Part shown: piece after piece, positions 33,305-43,381 of the stretch | How the letters are laid out: each line of letters starts with the position of its first letter | How positions within the stretch are numbered: the stretch's first letter is position 1 | Source: Bacteroidota bacterium | Lineage (GTDB): Bacteria > Bacteroidota > Bacteroidia > Flavobacteriales_D > Crocinitomicaceae | Assembly: GCA_016192075.1 (NCBI GenBank) | Contig: JACPUU010000018.1 | Location: 124,001 to 188,000, forward strand | Length of the DNA stretch: 64,000 nt | Reading direction: 5' to 3' | The notes under the pieces: generated by a model | Seen by the model: only the letters and a program-made list of their open reading frames with translations | Databases searched by the model: none | Told to the model about the DNA's origin: nothing | Program-made: the position numbers and the translations under genes

Positions 33305-35173
33305 TCAAAGACGTACTCCAATAACACAAACGTCATCAACCTGTTCGAGGCTTCCTTTCCAGGCATCGAATACAGTACGTAGTTTTTCTGCTTGTTCCTG
33401 TACCGGGCTTTTGGCAATGGCCGTTAAAAGCTCATTAAGTTGCCTGTATTTGAATTTTTTGCCGTTTGGTCCGCCAAACTGGTCGGCATATCCGTCTGTA
33501 TAAAAATACAACGCATCCCCTTTCTGCAGAACGATTTCATGCAGGTTAAACGAATCTTTTTTCTCACCATACCCCACCGGCATTTTATCAGCGGGCAATT
33601 CCATTATTTTTCCGTCACGAATCAAAACCGGTGTATTGTTTGCGGCAGCGTAATGCAGCGTTTTTGCGTTCACGTCAATGCGGGCCAATATGCCATCAAA
33701 TCCATCTTTCTGGCCTTCTTTGCTAATGCTTTCTATCAACCGCTGACGAACGTAATTGAATACGAGGTGCGGTTCAGCTATTTGCTTTTCATAAATTGCC
33801 TCATTCAGGTAATTGGTATTCAAAAGGCTCATAAAAGCACCCGGTACACCGTGCCCGGTACTATCACAAACGGCCAGGTAAAAATCACGGTGATTCTCTT
33901 CACGATCCATAACAATAGACCAGTAAAAATCACCTGAAACAATGTCTTTGGGTTGAAAAAAAACGAAGTGCGTGCCCAGGAATTTTTCCAGTTCAGGCTC
34001 AGGCGCAAGTATTGTTTTCTGAATGCGGTTGGCGTAATGAATACTGTCTGTAATTTCTTTGTTTTTTTCAGCAATAAGGTCGTATGCATGCTTTAATTCC
34101 ACATTACGCAAACGCTCAATTTCATCTTCTTTTTCTTTGAGTAATTTACTTTCTGACTGCGAAATTTTTGCTTCTTTATCCTGCTGATTGCGTACATTGA
34201 TTACCTCAATGAGTTTCTCAAATGCCGCAACGGATTCATTCAGGTTACCGGTCTTTTTATAAATCTCCGCAACACGCCGGTAAACCACTGCCAGCCGCCC
34301 TGAATGATTGGTTGAAATAGCCAGGGGCTCTGCCTCCAGATAATAAGGCAGGGCTTTATCGTATTCTTCTTTTTCAAAATAAATGCCGGCAATGTCTAGC
34401 AAACTCCCCAGCACAAAATGTTTGAAATTATTTTCTTTACGGATTTTAAGTGCTTCAGAAATATATTCAAGTGCCTTGTCGTATTGTTTCAGCCGCTGGT
34501 AAATTGCACCCAGGTCATTCAACGCACGGCTGACACCAATCTGGTTGTCTTCATACCGAAGCAGTTCAAGCCCTTTCTGCCCCATTTTCAATGCCTCTTC
34601 AAACTCTTCACGACTGCTCAGAATATTGGATAAACCGGTGTAAACACGCGCGTTCCAGCTATTGTAATCCAGATCCGTTGAAATTCCCAGCCTGAAAAAG
34701 CGTTCAGCATCATCGGGCTTTTGCAGATCTTTGTAAATAGTACCAACCACGTAACAGGCCATGGTATAATCCTGGTCTTTCTGCTGGGCATAATAAAACT
34801 CCATCCCCCGCAAACCCAGGTATAATGCAGATTCAGGATTACCGGTAGAATTTTTGATAATGGCCTGTGTCAGAAATGCATTGGCCTCCCACTTTTGATT
34901 CTGTATTTCCTGAAAAATCTGAATTGCTTCTGTGAGATACTTATCTGAAAGCGGATAATCATGGTGAATAATAAAAGCTCCCATGCCCAGGTTGAGCAAT
35001 GATTGCGCTTCACCAAACCGGTAGCTGATCTCGAGTGAATTTTTATAGGCATTTGCAATCAGCTCTTCCGGGTTGTGCCCTGTTTTTGGCGCCGCACGCA
35101 AATTCCAGACCCTGATATTGGCATCATCAATCTCTTTTTTAAGGAGTGCTATTTCTGTTTCTGTGCGCGACAT
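33305..35173 (-). CDS. TPR protein with SpoIIE-type serine phosphatase domain
   Basis: 622 residues with no signal peptide or membrane helix. Residues ~40-345 form seven or eight tetratricopeptide repeats (for example SRALNDLGAIYQRLKQYDKA). A coiled-coil linker (about 350-400, KEKEDEIERLRNVELKHAYD) leads to a PP2C/SpoIIE phosphatase. It retains the metal-binding acidic residues in DIVSGDFYW, CDSTGHGVPGAF and the terminal VDDVCVIG. Such proteins dephosphorylate anti-sigma-antagonist-like or other Ser/Thr phosphoproteins; the TPR part probably binds partners. No STAS or anti-sigma gene is adjacent. The exact -7 element ends only 10 bases before the ATG, so the mRNA is nearly leaderless. Confidence 0.92.
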   Translation of the reverse strand: MSRTETEIALLKKEIDDANIRVWNLRAAPKTGHNPEELIANAYKNSLEISYRFGEAQSLLNLGMGAFIIHHDYPLSDKYLTEAIQIFQEIQNQKWEANAFLTQAIIKNSTGNPESALYLGLRGMEFYYAQQKDQDYTMACYVVGTIYKDLQKPDDAERFFRLGISTDLDYNSWNARVYTGLSNILSSREEFEEALKMGQKGLELLRYEDNQIGVSRALNDLGAIYQRLKQYDKALEYISEALKIRKENNFKHFVLGSLLDIAGIYFEKEEYDKALPYYLEAEPLAISTNHSGRLAVVYRRVAEIYKKTGNLNESVAAFEKLIEVINVRNQQDKEAKISQSESKLLKEKEDEIERLRNVELKHAYDLIAEKNKEITDSIHYANRIQKTILAPEPELEKFLGTHFVFFQPKDIVSGDFYWSIVMDREENHRDFYLAVCDSTGHGVPGAFMSLLNTNYLNEAIYEKQIAEPHLVFNYVRQRLIESISKEGQKDGFDGILARIDVNAKTLHYAAANNTPVLIRDGKIMELPADKMPVGYGEKKDSFNLHEIVLQKGDALYFYTDGYADQFGGPNGKKFKYRQLNELLTAIAKSPVQEQAEKLRTVFDAWKGSLEQVDDVCVIGVRL

Positions 35174-35182
35174 GGACTAACT

Positions 35183-35190
35183 CAAATCTA
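35183..35190 (-). promoter_or_regulatory. -7 promoter element of the TPR-SpoIIE gene
   Basis: On the minus strand TAGATTTG, an exact TAnnTTTG match, 9 bases before the ATG at 35173. The predicted leader is only a few bases. Confidence 0.6.
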
Positions 35191-35245
35191 GTTAAAAAAA
35201 GTGCAATCAGGAGCCGGTTAGCCCGGTAAGTTTCCTTACCAACCT

Positions 35246-36991
35246 TTAATGTGCCGCCACCTCATCATCAAAAGAAATGCCTTGTTTTTTCAGAATACCA
35301 CGCACATAAATGGCAAAAAAAGCAAGGTATGCAAAACAAATAACCCCAACCAAAAACGAGGGTTGAATACCAATCACGTCAGACAATTTTCCCTGGATTG
35401 GAGGAATAATAGCCCCGCCCAAAATCATCATGACCAAAAAGCCGGAGCCCTGAGACTGGTATTTTCCCAGGCCCGCAAGCGCCAGTGAAAAAATGCACGG
35501 CCACATGATAGAGCAGAATAAACCGGCTGAAAGAAAAGCATAAATGGCAATCATTCCGGTTGTTGTAAGACCAATTAAAACTGCTGCAAAACCAAGCAAT
35601 CCAAAAACACCCAGTGTGAGCGCCGGTTTATCATTGGTGGCAAAAAAGGCAACAATCTGAATGAATACGCAGATGATATACCAATACAAAATGTCAACCT
35701 CGTATCCTGTAATTTTGGATACACCCAGCACAATACCAAAGGCAATTAACGGAACAATAAAACGCAGTGTATTTTTAGCTGTCTTACTCAATTTAAACGC
35801 ATTGATAGCACCTACCCAGCGGCCAATCATTAAACTACCCCAGTACATAGAAATGATGGGGGTTATCTGGGAGGAATTGAATCCACCAAAATCAGGTTGT
35901 TTTAAAAGTTCGCCCAAATTACTTCCAATAGTTACCTCCACACCTACGTAAACAAAAATGGCGAGCATGCCCAATGTGAGCTGCGGATACTGCATAGCAC
36001 CCCAACCCTCTTTTTGTTTTTTGCCTTTGAAAAATGCAACCAGGAGTCCACCCAAAACCACCGCCAATGCACCACTGAGCCAAAGCATGCGTTTTTGTTC
36101 AAGGGGCTCTTTGATACTATCAATATCATGAGTAAGCTTACTAATTGCCGGACCCGTTACTACCTCTGATGGCTGTGTCTCGTAGTAAGACAAGCTCTTT
36201 TCTAATTTTTCCAATTCTTTTGCTTCATCTGATCTATAACTCGCAAACACCGGTGCAAAACAAATAATCAGCAAACCTGTCATCACAAACAATGTCACTA
36301 AGGCACGTTTTGCTTTCTCAGGTGTTTCATTTCTGATTCCCGCCGGCACTCTTTTAGAGAAACCAAACATCATGGCTGTTGCCAAAAACAGTATGCCCAC
36401 ACAACTGTAGAGAATAATAACTTTAGACAAGTTCAGCGAGGCAATTGCTTCATCTGAAATAGCTGCTGAAGTGCCAAAAAGTGCCAGTGCAATAACAACC
36501 GGTCCAATGGTTGTTCCAAGGCTATTGACCCCACCGCCCAGGTTGATGCGGTTGCTGCCGGTGGCTTCATCACCCAGTGAAATCATAAATGGATTGGCCG
36601 ATGTTTGCTGCAGGGAGAATCCAAGACCAATAATAAACAACCCAACCAGCATACCGGTAAAAACATTGAGGTAAACCGATACAATCATTGCAGCCGCACC
36701 CAGTGCTGAAAAAAGCAAACCGTATACAATGCTTCGTTTGTAACCCCAGCTCATTACAATGTCTTTTCCTTTACCTGAGCCAACTGCAAAAAGTAAAAGG
36801 GCTCCTAAATAATACGCCAGGTAAAATGCAAAATCAATGAGCTGTCCCTGAAACTGATCAAGGTGAAAATAATGCCGGCAAAATGGTATAAATACAGAAT
36901 TTCCGGCGGCTATAAATCCCCAGAAAAAGAAGACCGTAGTGAGCATGGTCAACGCGCCGTAATTGGTTTTTTTTGTTTCAGCTGAACTCAT
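35246..36991 (-). CDS. MFS sugar transporter, FucP/GluP-like, with expanded central loop
   Basis: 581 residues from ATG 36991; an earlier in-frame TTG at 37015 lies inside the promoter. The N-terminal half matches the fucose/glucose-galactose:H+ symporter family ([16 protein letters not shown], the first-helix region; [29 protein letters not shown]). About twelve or more hydrophobic helices place it in the inner membrane. Typical members have 410-440 residues. The extra length lies mainly between helices 6 and 7, where a charged helical segment (around residues 245-300, [18 protein letters not shown]) precedes additional hydrophobic segments. The substrate is probably a hexose. The aldo/keto reductase upstream runs in the same direction. 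Confidence 0.88.
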   Translation of the reverse strand: MSSAETKKTNYGALTMLTTVFFFWGFIAAGNSVFIPFCRHYFHLDQFQGQLIDFAFYLAYYLGALLLFAVGSGKGKDIVMSWGYKRSIVYGLLFSALGAAAMIVSVYLNVFTGMLVGLFIIGLGFSLQQTSANPFMISLGDEATGSNRINLGGGVNSLGTTIGPVVIALALFGTSAAISDEAIASLNLSKVIILYSCVGILFLATAMMFGFSKRVPAGIRNETPEKAKRALVTLFVMTGLLIICFAPVFASYRSDEAKELEKLEKSLSYYETQPSEVVTGPAISKLTHDIDSIKEPLEQKRMLWLSGALAVVLGGLLVAFFKGKKQKEGWGAMQYPQLTLGMLAIFVYVGVEVTIGSNLGELLKQPDFGGFNSSQITPIISMYWGSLMIGRWVGAINAFKLSKTAKNTLRFIVPLIAFGIVLGVSKITGYEVDILYWYIICVFIQIVAFFATNDKPALTLGVFGLLGFAAVLIGLTTTGMIAIYAFLSAGLFCSIMWPCIFSLALAGLGKYQSQGSGFLVMMILGGAIIPPIQGKLSDVIGIQPSFLVGVICFAYLAFFAIYVRGILKKQGISFDDEVAAH

Positions 36992-37012
36992 GGAAAGTGA
37001 TTTGGTGCTGGT

Positions 37013-37020
37013 CAAAGCTA
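37013..37020 (-). promoter_or_regulatory. -7 promoter element of the MFS transporter gene
   Basis: On the minus strand TAGCTTTG, an exact TAnnTTTG match. It overlaps the in-frame TTG at 37015 and therefore argues for the ATG at 36991 as the start. Confidence 0.65.
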
Positions 37021-37136
37021 ATTAAATGTATTGAGATGGCGCATTCTGTTGACAAGACGCGGCAACGGGCCCGGCGTGACGGTGCCAATGTCATTCAGCA
37101 CCTGATGCAGAATCTGTTCAATCCCAACGTAACGAA

Positions 37137-38084
37137 TCACTCGTCATAAATTGCCACATAGCCGTTGCCGGGAATTTCAAAAAATTTACCGGTAATAAAA
37201 CGGTAGTGCCGATCGAGTTTGTGAATGGCATTCCTGTCTGCTTCATCTAATTTGACTGCTGCCGCTGCCAGGTTTTCTTTTTGCCGCACCGGGCTGACTG
37301 ATTTTGGAATCACGGCTGTTCCCCGGTGCACATGCCAGGCTATGAGAATTTGTGCTGTAGTGGCATTGTGTTTTTTGGCAATGGATTGAATCACCGGATC
37401 AGCAAATAAATCAGGTTCGTCGGGCCGCTTCATGCCTTCAGAACGGTCAGCCGATCCAAGCGGTGAATACGCTGTCATCAGAATGCCCTGCGCGTGGCAG
37501 AATTGCAAAAGTTCATTTTGCTGTAAATACGGGTGTAGTTCTACCTGGTTGACCTCAGGCTTTTCAGTACAATTTTCCAACAGGCCGGCCAGTTTTTTCT
37601 GACTGAAATTAGACACGCCAATGTGCCTGGTGAGGCCTTGTTTTTTTGCCGCTTCCATTCCCTGCCAGGTTTCAGAAACCGGAACCTCGGAAAGGGGCAG
37701 GTAATCTTCGGGCAAGGTAGCATTGAGTATTGAATTTTTAATGGCAACCGGCCAATGAATGAGATACAGATCCAGGTAATCCAGTTTCAGATCAGCCAAT
37801 GTTTTTTTCAATGCCGGCAGCACCTCTTCACGGCGGTGCGCATTATTCCATAATTTGGATGTAATCCACAACTCTTCTCTTTTAACAATGCCTCTTTTAA
37901 TGCATTGCTGAATGGCTTCACCAATTTCACGCTCATTCAGGTAAATGGCCGCACAGTCAATATGCCGGTACCCGAGTTCAAGTGCCGACTCAATGGCTTT
38001 TCCAACCACACCGGGCTTTGATTTCCAGGTTCCAAGTCCTATCTGATCACAGTAATCACCGTTTGAAAATTTTAGTTTTGGCAT
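37137..38084 (-). CDS. Aldo/keto reductase
   Basis: 315 residues. An NADPH-dependent reductase of carbonyl compounds with the (beta/alpha)8 barrel. The catalytic tetrad is visible: Asp43 and Tyr48 in HIDCAAIYLNE, Lys77 in WITSKLWN and His110 in LYLIHWP. The C-terminal NADP-binding segment VIPKSVSPVRQKEN is present. The protein closely resembles the aldose-reductase group (AKR1-like). Cytoplasmic; substrate not determined. It is divergent from the uridine kinase gene across 77 bp. Confidence 0.95.
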   Translation of the reverse strand: MPKLKFSNGDYCDQIGLGTWKSKPGVVGKAIESALELGYRHIDCAAIYLNEREIGEAIQQCIKRGIVKREELWITSKLWNNAHRREEVLPALKKTLADLKLDYLDLYLIHWPVAIKNSILNATLPEDYLPLSEVPVSETWQGMEAAKKQGLTRHIGVSNFSQKKLAGLLENCTEKPEVNQVELHPYLQQNELLQFCHAQGILMTAYSPLGSADRSEGMKRPDEPDLFADPVIQSIAKKHNATTAQILIAWHVHRGTAVIPKSVSPVRQKENLAAAAVKLDEADRNAIHKLDRHYRFITGKFFEIPGNGYVAIYDE

Positions 38085-38161
38085 GACCGGAATGAGTTTG
38101 GATTAAAGTTAGTAATTTTCGGATCAGATTCAGAGACAAGCACAACTCATTTTACAGGTAC

Positions 38162-38800
38162 GTGAACAAGATCAAATTTATCATAGGAATTACCGGTGGC
38201 AGCGGCGTGGGCAAAACCACACTCATCAAAAAACTGTATCATGATTTTGCTGACCGCGTTTCTACATTTTCACTGGACAACTATTACCTGCCTAAAGAAC
38301 ATCAATGGGTTGATGAAAACGGTGTGATCAACTTTGATTTACCTACCGCGCTTGATCAAAACCGCATTCAGATGGACCTCACCCGGCTCATTGAAGGGCA
38401 TTCGATTGAACAGGATGTGTACGGTTTCAACAACCCTGAGGCCAACCGCCGCAAACTGGTTATTGAACCCAAAGAACTGCTCATTGTTGAGGGCCTGTTT
38501 GTGATGCATTACCCTTTTGTGCGTGAAGTACTCAATTACACCGTTTATCTTTCAGTTAAGCCTGAGCTTCAGCTGGAGCGCAGAATTTTACGTGATGTGA
38601 ATGAACGCAATTACTCAGAATCTGACATTCTTTACCAATGGCACAATCACGTTATTCCATCATACCACAGCTTTGTGCAGCCACACAAAGAAAAATCAGA
38701 CCTGGTTATTACCAACAACGAAACCTTTGACAACAATATTCACGTATTGACTGATGTTATTTCTAAAAACCTGGAACTGAAAAATGAGCCAAAGGTTTAA
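38162..38800 (+). CDS. udk: Uridine kinase
   Basis: 212 residues starting at GTG. It phosphorylates uridine/cytidine in pyrimidine salvage. The P-loop is GGSGVGKTT (about residues 12-20). It is followed by SLDNYYLP (the family's D-x-Y-Y motif), NFDLPTALD and the R-R-I-L-R-D lid region near residue 138, all typical of the uridine kinase/PRK family. The length matches E. coli Udk. A near-consensus -7 element (TAATTTTC, 38113-38120) lies upstream. The end overlaps the next gene by 17 bases, suggesting coupled translation with the kinase gene. Confidence 0.92.
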   Translation: MNKIKFIIGITGGSGVGKTTLIKKLYHDFADRVSTFSLDNYYLPKEHQWVDENGVINFDLPTALDQNRIQMDLTRLIEGHSIEQDVYGFNNPEANRRKLVIEPKELLIVEGLFVMHYPFVREVLNYTVYLSVKPELQLERRILRDVNERNYSESDILYQWHNHVIPSYHSFVQPHKEKSDLVITNNETFDNNIHVLTDVISKNLELKNEPKV

Positions 38801-41800
38801 ACGAAAATTCGTCTGGTCAGCCACGTTCGGCTTTTTACTCTGGTTAACCGGATTTTACCTCTATCATTTTGGATTAAAATACAGCATCACAGAAGCAGAT
38901 GTTAAGCAGTTTGAACAGTCCTACCAGGAAAAATGTGCTGAACTTGAAAAGAACCTGCAGACACTTTTAACCGGTGTAGAAACAAGACAAACCGAACCAG
39001 AAAAATTTGATTTTGCGCGTGAATTTGCAGTAAAAACAAATACCGACTATTTTGTATACACGCAGGATACGTTGTCTTTATGGACAACCAGCAGCATTCC
39101 GCTTTCAAACACGTTTGATACCACCATCAGTGACGGAAACATTGTACTGCTGAAAAACGGATGGTATAAGTTTGAATACATTTCGGCCGGTGAACGGCTT
39201 TACGTGGCAGCCATGCTCATCAAATATGAGTATGATTTTGAAAACGATGAACTGATCAACAAATTTTCACCCAACCTGATGCCTGATTTCAAAGGCAAAC
39301 TGGTACTGACCAACGAGGGATACCCCGTTTATAACAAATACGGCAAAAAAATCTTCAACATTGCACCGCTCGATGAAATGGAGAAAAACACGACGCTTGA
39401 GCTCATCATTTTTTTCTGTTACCTGTTTTCATTCTTCATTCTGATTCAGCTTTTGATTAACGGCTTTCAAAAACTGCTGCTCAAAAAACCCCTGATTCTG
39501 ATTATTTTTCCAATAAGCATTGTGCTGCTGCGTATAATGTGGATTAAGCTGAACTGGCTTGGGCCCTTTGATAAATTTGAACTCTTCAGTCCGGAACTGT
39601 TTGCTTCAGATTCAGTACCCTCGCTGGGTGACCTCATCATTAACGTAGCCATTTTTTACCTGCTGGTTCATTTTTTGCTTAAGCGCACCCGAAACTGGTT
39701 TAAACAAGGTAATACGCGGGTTAAACTGGTGATATTTATTGTGCCGCTTTTCATACTCTCTTTTTTGGTGGCCTTTGAAATCAACAACCTCATCAAAGAC
39801 CTGGTGAATGACTCCCAAATCAAATTTGAGCTTGAATATTTGTTTGATCTGAATATCTACAGTTTTATCAGCATAGCGCTCATTGGTATGGCCTTTTACA
39901 GCTATTTCAGGTTGATCCAATACCTGGTTATACAGCTGCGTAAAAGTGATTTGCAGCTCAACCGTCTGGCCTTTTTGTGGTTTATTATTTCAGCCCTGTA
40001 CATTATTATTGACCAATCATATTCTGACCATGTTTTACTCACTTCACTGTGGCCGGTTTTAATGAGCGGAACATTACTCTGGTTCCAGTACAGTGAGCGG
40101 GAATATAAATTTGTGCATGTACTCGCAGCCCTGGCGTTTGTAGCCTTTTACGCAGCATTTATTCTCAAGGGCTACAGTGATTCCAAAGAAAAAGAAATAC
40201 GCAAAGCCCTGGCTGAAATTATCTCCAAAGACCAGGATGAAATGGCAGAATTTGATTACAACGAAATTGAAAAAAATCTTGAAAAAACCAACTTTCTGGC
40301 CCCCTATTTTACCGGTGAATTCAGCCAGGCACAATTTAACAACGACCTTGAGTCAGGGCCGTTTGAAAAATTGCGTGATGATTATGTACTTAGCTTTTAC
40401 CTTTTCAGGCGCAATCATGAAATGGTTGAAGACATTAAAAATTACGACGTAAGGGATTACGAGCGTCTGATTGAGATTATCCGCGAATCAGGAACACAAT
40501 CTACCATTAATCCACACATTTTTTTCATCGAAGATTATAGTGACAAGCTGAGTTACATTGCACATTTTACCATTAGCTCAGGCGACTCATTACACGGCCA
40601 CCTGATTACAGAAATGCGGTCAAAAAAATTCCCTGAAGAAATAGGAATGCCATCGCTGTTGCTTGAAAAACCCGTAAAATTTGCCGATCAGCTAAAATAT
40701 TATTCCATTGCCCGTTATGTCAATGATAAACTGGTATCACCGCCGCGGGGTGATTTTTCATACCCATTAAACGCCGTTAATCACTTCAGTGTTATCAATG
40801 ATTTTGAAGAATCAGATGGTTACAGCCATTACATTCACGCCTGTGAGCACGGTTCACTCACCCTCATTTCAAAACCTATCAACTCAGGCCTTACCTTATT
40901 TACCTCATTCTCTTACCTGCTTTTATTTTTTGGTTTGCTGTTGCTGATACCTACTGGTTTTGAACAGCTTCAGCAAGGTATTTCCATTAAAGGTATAAAG
41001 CTGAATGTGCGCATTCAGGTGGTGATGATTGGTATTATTTTGCTTACGCTGATTTCGTTTGGACTGGGGTCAGGATTCTATGTGGAAAACAAGTACAATG
41101 AAAGCAACAAAGGCCTGATCAAAGAAAAAATTATCTCAGTTGGTATGGAACTTAAAAACAAACTGGGTGGTGAAAAGAAACTGCGGCATGAGCTTTCCGA
41201 TTACCTGGAATACCTGCTGAAAAAATTCTCCAATATCTTTTTAACCGATATCAACCTGTACACTCCTGAGGGTGATTTGCTGGCCTCTTCACAACCTAAA
41301 ATTTACACTGAGGGAATTCTATCACGCAAAATGAACCCCGAGGCTTATGGGCAACTGCGGTTTATGGAAAAAAGTGAATTTATTCATGAAGAGCAGATTG
41401 GAACACTGAGTTACCTTTCAGGCTACACGCCTTTTTTCAATAAAAGCGGTGATATACTGGCTTACCTCAACGTGCAGTATATATCACGGCAGGGTGAGCT
41501 TGAAAACCAGATTTCAGGCTTTTTGCTGGCCATTATTAATATCATGGTGCTGATGCTTGCCTTATCTACCATTTTGGCCATTACCATTTCAAACCGGTTG
41601 ACACGGCCGCTGAAATACATTCAGGACAGTTTGCGGAGCATTCAGATTGGGGCCGTTTCAAAACCTATTGAATACAGCGGCTCTGATGAAATTGGTGAAC
41701 TGGTAAGAGAGTACAATAAAAAAGTAGAAGAACTGCAAATTAATGCTGAACAACTGGCAAAAAGTGAACGTGAAAGTGCCTGGCGTGAAATGGCCAAACA

Positions 41801-42458
41801 GGTTGCACATGAGATCAAAAATCCGCTGACACCTATGAAATTGTCTATTCAGCACCTGAAACGCTCTATTAACCTGGCCGATGACGATTCAAAAGAAAAA
41901 CTGGAACGCGTTACCAAATCATTGATTGATCAGATTGATGCATTGACCCAAATTGCCAATGAGTTTTCAAATTTTGCCAAAATGCCAAAAGCTGCTGAGC
42001 ATGAACTTGACCTCACTGAAATTCTGCGCAACGAAGCCACCGTTTTTGAAGATACTGATGAATACGATTTTAATGTACAGGTTGATTTTACCAAACCTGC
42101 CTGGGTATGGGCCGACAAGGACCTGTTGCTGCGCGTGTTCAACAACCTGATTAAAAACGCCACACAGGCCGTTTACCAGCTGGATGAATTTGACCACAAA
42201 GGAAAAGTGGAGGTGGCACTGGAAGAAACCGCTGATTATTTTATTGTCTCAATCAAAGACAACGGTGCCGGAATTTCTGAAGAAGCCCGAGATAAAATTT
42301 TTGTGCCTTATTTCACCACCAAATCTACCGGCACCGGACTTGGGCTTGCCATGTCAAAACAAATCATTGAAAACCACGGCGGCAAAATATGGTTTGATTC
42401 AAAACCCGGCGAAGGCACTACATTCTACGTGTCATTGAAAAAGCATAAAAAGGCCTAA
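38784..42458 (+). CDS. Large membrane sensor histidine kinase, NtrY-like core
   Basis: 1,224 residues. The N-terminal ~720 residues hold an initial membrane helix, a ~150-residue extracytoplasmic region and a cluster of membrane helices (about 205-480). A second extracytoplasmic domain follows (about 480-710). Further helices flank a third extracytoplasmic segment, and then comes a HAMP domain (after ITISNRLTRPL, near 940). The kinase core has WREMAKQVAHEIKNPLTPMK with phosphoacceptor His1009, N-box FNNLIKNATQ, and G-boxes DNGAGI and GTGLGLAMSK, as in NtrY-type kinases. No response regulator is adjacent. The overlap with udk is unusual for a sensor gene. The ligand is unknown. Confidence 0.93.
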   Translation: MSQRFKRKFVWSATFGFLLWLTGFYLYHFGLKYSITEADVKQFEQSYQEKCAELEKNLQTLLTGVETRQTEPEKFDFAREFAVKTNTDYFVYTQDTLSLWTTSSIPLSNTFDTTISDGNIVLLKNGWYKFEYISAGERLYVAAMLIKYEYDFENDELINKFSPNLMPDFKGKLVLTNEGYPVYNKYGKKIFNIAPLDEMEKNTTLELIIFFCYLFSFFILIQLLINGFQKLLLKKPLILIIFPISIVLLRIMWIKLNWLGPFDKFELFSPELFASDSVPSLGDLIINVAIFYLLVHFLLKRTRNWFKQGNTRVKLVIFIVPLFILSFLVAFEINNLIKDLVNDSQIKFELEYLFDLNIYSFISIALIGMAFYSYFRLIQYLVIQLRKSDLQLNRLAFLWFIISALYIIIDQSYSDHVLLTSLWPVLMSGTLLWFQYSEREYKFVHVLAALAFVAFYAAFILKGYSDSKEKEIRKALAEIISKDQDEMAEFDYNEIEKNLEKTNFLAPYFTGEFSQAQFNNDLESGPFEKLRDDYVLSFYLFRRNHEMVEDIKNYDVRDYERLIEIIRESGTQSTINPHIFFIEDYSDKLSYIAHFTISSGDSLHGHLITEMRSKKFPEEIGMPSLLLEKPVKFADQLKYYSIARYVNDKLVSPPRGDFSYPLNAVNHFSVINDFEESDGYSHYIHACEHGSLTLISKPINSGLTLFTSFSYLLLFFGLLLLIPTGFEQLQQGISIKGIKLNVRIQVVMIGIILLTLISFGLGSGFYVENKYNESNKGLIKEKIISVGMELKNKLGGEKKLRHELSDYLEYLLKKFSNIFLTDINLYTPEGDLLASSQPKIYTEGILSRKMNPEAYGQLRFMEKSEFIHEEQIGTLSYLSGYTPFFNKSGDILAYLNVQYISRQGELENQISGFLLAIINIMVLMLALSTILAITISNRLTRPLKYIQDSLRSIQIGAVSKPIEYSGSDEIGELVREYNKKVEELQINAEQLAKSERESAWREMAKQVAHEIKNPLTPMKLSIQHLKRSINLADDDSKEKLERVTKSLIDQIDALTQIANEFSNFAKMPKAAEHELDLTEILRNEATVFEDTDEYDFNVQVDFTKPAWVWADKDLLLRVFNNLIKNATQAVYQLDEFDHKGKVEVALEETADYFIVSIKDNGAGISEEARDKIFVPYFTTKSTGTGLGLAMSKQIIENHGGKIWFDSKPGEGTTFYVSLKKHKKA

Positions 42459-42461
42459 ACG

Positions 42462-42484
42462 CAAAAGCCTAGTATACGCTTTTG
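42462..42484. terminator. Weak hairpin between convergent genes
   Basis: CAAAAGC (42462-42468) pairs with GCTTTTG (42478-42484), 9-nt loop. It lies just after the histidine kinase stop. There is no good T-run, so this is only a possible terminator. Confidence 0.35.
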
Positions 42485-42571
42485 ACAGACAAAAAAACAC
42501 CTTTGGCTGACGGGTACTTTCTTTCAACGTGTCAGGGAAAATGAACCGCAGCCATTTCACAGTGAAAGGTA

Positions 42572-43309
42572 TTAGTCCTTTTTTTCTTCGGTTGATTTGG
42601 GTTTATACTCGTAGCGGATTTCAATGCCACTTTCGGGTTCTTTTTCAGGTTGCGGTTCTGCCGGTATAACAGGCTCTTCTTTCCAATACTCAGATTCTGG
42701 TTCAATGCCCAGTTCCTCTTCCAGCTCATAGCGTAGTTTCTGAGGCTGCGGACCTTTGTATTTATACAAAACGGCTACAATTAAACCCGCAAAAAAACCA
42801 AGCGCATGCCCCTCCCAGGAGATGTTTACCGCTGTTGGAAATATGCCCCAGACCATGCTGCCGTAAAGAAAAATAATAAACAACGAAACGGCCGCAACGC
42901 GCATATTTTTTCTGAAAAATCCGCTAAATACCAGAAACGATGTCAACCCGTAAATCACACCACTCATACCAATGTGGTATGAATCACGTGCAAGCAGCCA
43001 CATGGCCATGCCGGTAAGCAGGTAAATAATCACAAACACCCGGGTTGCAATTGTACGGTAATGGTAAAACAACAACCAGGTAAGTATAAAAGCCGGAACG
43101 GAATTGTTGAAAAGGTGGCCCCAATCAGCGGTGCTGTGAATAAACGGCGCCGCAATTATTCCAATCAAACCAGAAGGTGTCTGTGGTAATATGCCATAAT
43201 GATACAGTTCCAGGTCAAACCCCAGGTTGATCACGTGAATAAACCACATGGTAAATACCAGTAAAAATGAAATGATAAGCGCTATGCGCGCTACTTTATT
43301 CTGAAGCAT
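42572..43309 (-). CDS. Rhomboid-family intramembrane serine protease
   Basis: 245 residues from ATG 43309; an upstream TTG at 43324 seems part of the promoter region. Six hydrophobic helices carry the rhomboid active site: the His65/Asn68 pair in ADWGHLFNN, nucleophile Ser116 in YHIGMSGVIYG, and catalytic His168 in WEGHALGFFAG. Rhomboids cleave membrane helices of partner proteins in the inner membrane. The last ~65 residues form a hydrophilic Pro/Glu/Lys-rich cytoplasmic tail not needed for catalysis. The gene is convergent with the NtrY-like kinase and downstream of glmS. Confidence 0.93.
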   Translation of the reverse strand: MLQNKVARIALIISFLLVFTMWFIHVINLGFDLELYHYGILPQTPSGLIGIIAAPFIHSTADWGHLFNNSVPAFILTWLLFYHYRTIATRVFVIIYLLTGMAMWLLARDSYHIGMSGVIYGLTSFLVFSGFFRKNMRVAAVSLFIIFLYGSMVWGIFPTAVNISWEGHALGFFAGLIVAVLYKYKGPQPQKLRYELEEELGIEPESEYWKEEPVIPAEPQPEKEPESGIEIRYEYKPKSTEEKKD

Positions 43310-43381
43310 GCCTGACCGGAACAAATAATATTCCGCAATGCAATACCTGTCTTATTGTCACAAAAACTTAAAAAACACCGA

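Noticed and set aside
33108-33329. 73-codon open frame on the minus strand
   Set aside because: It overlaps the SpoIIE gene end, has unusual composition, and lacks any domain or promoter.
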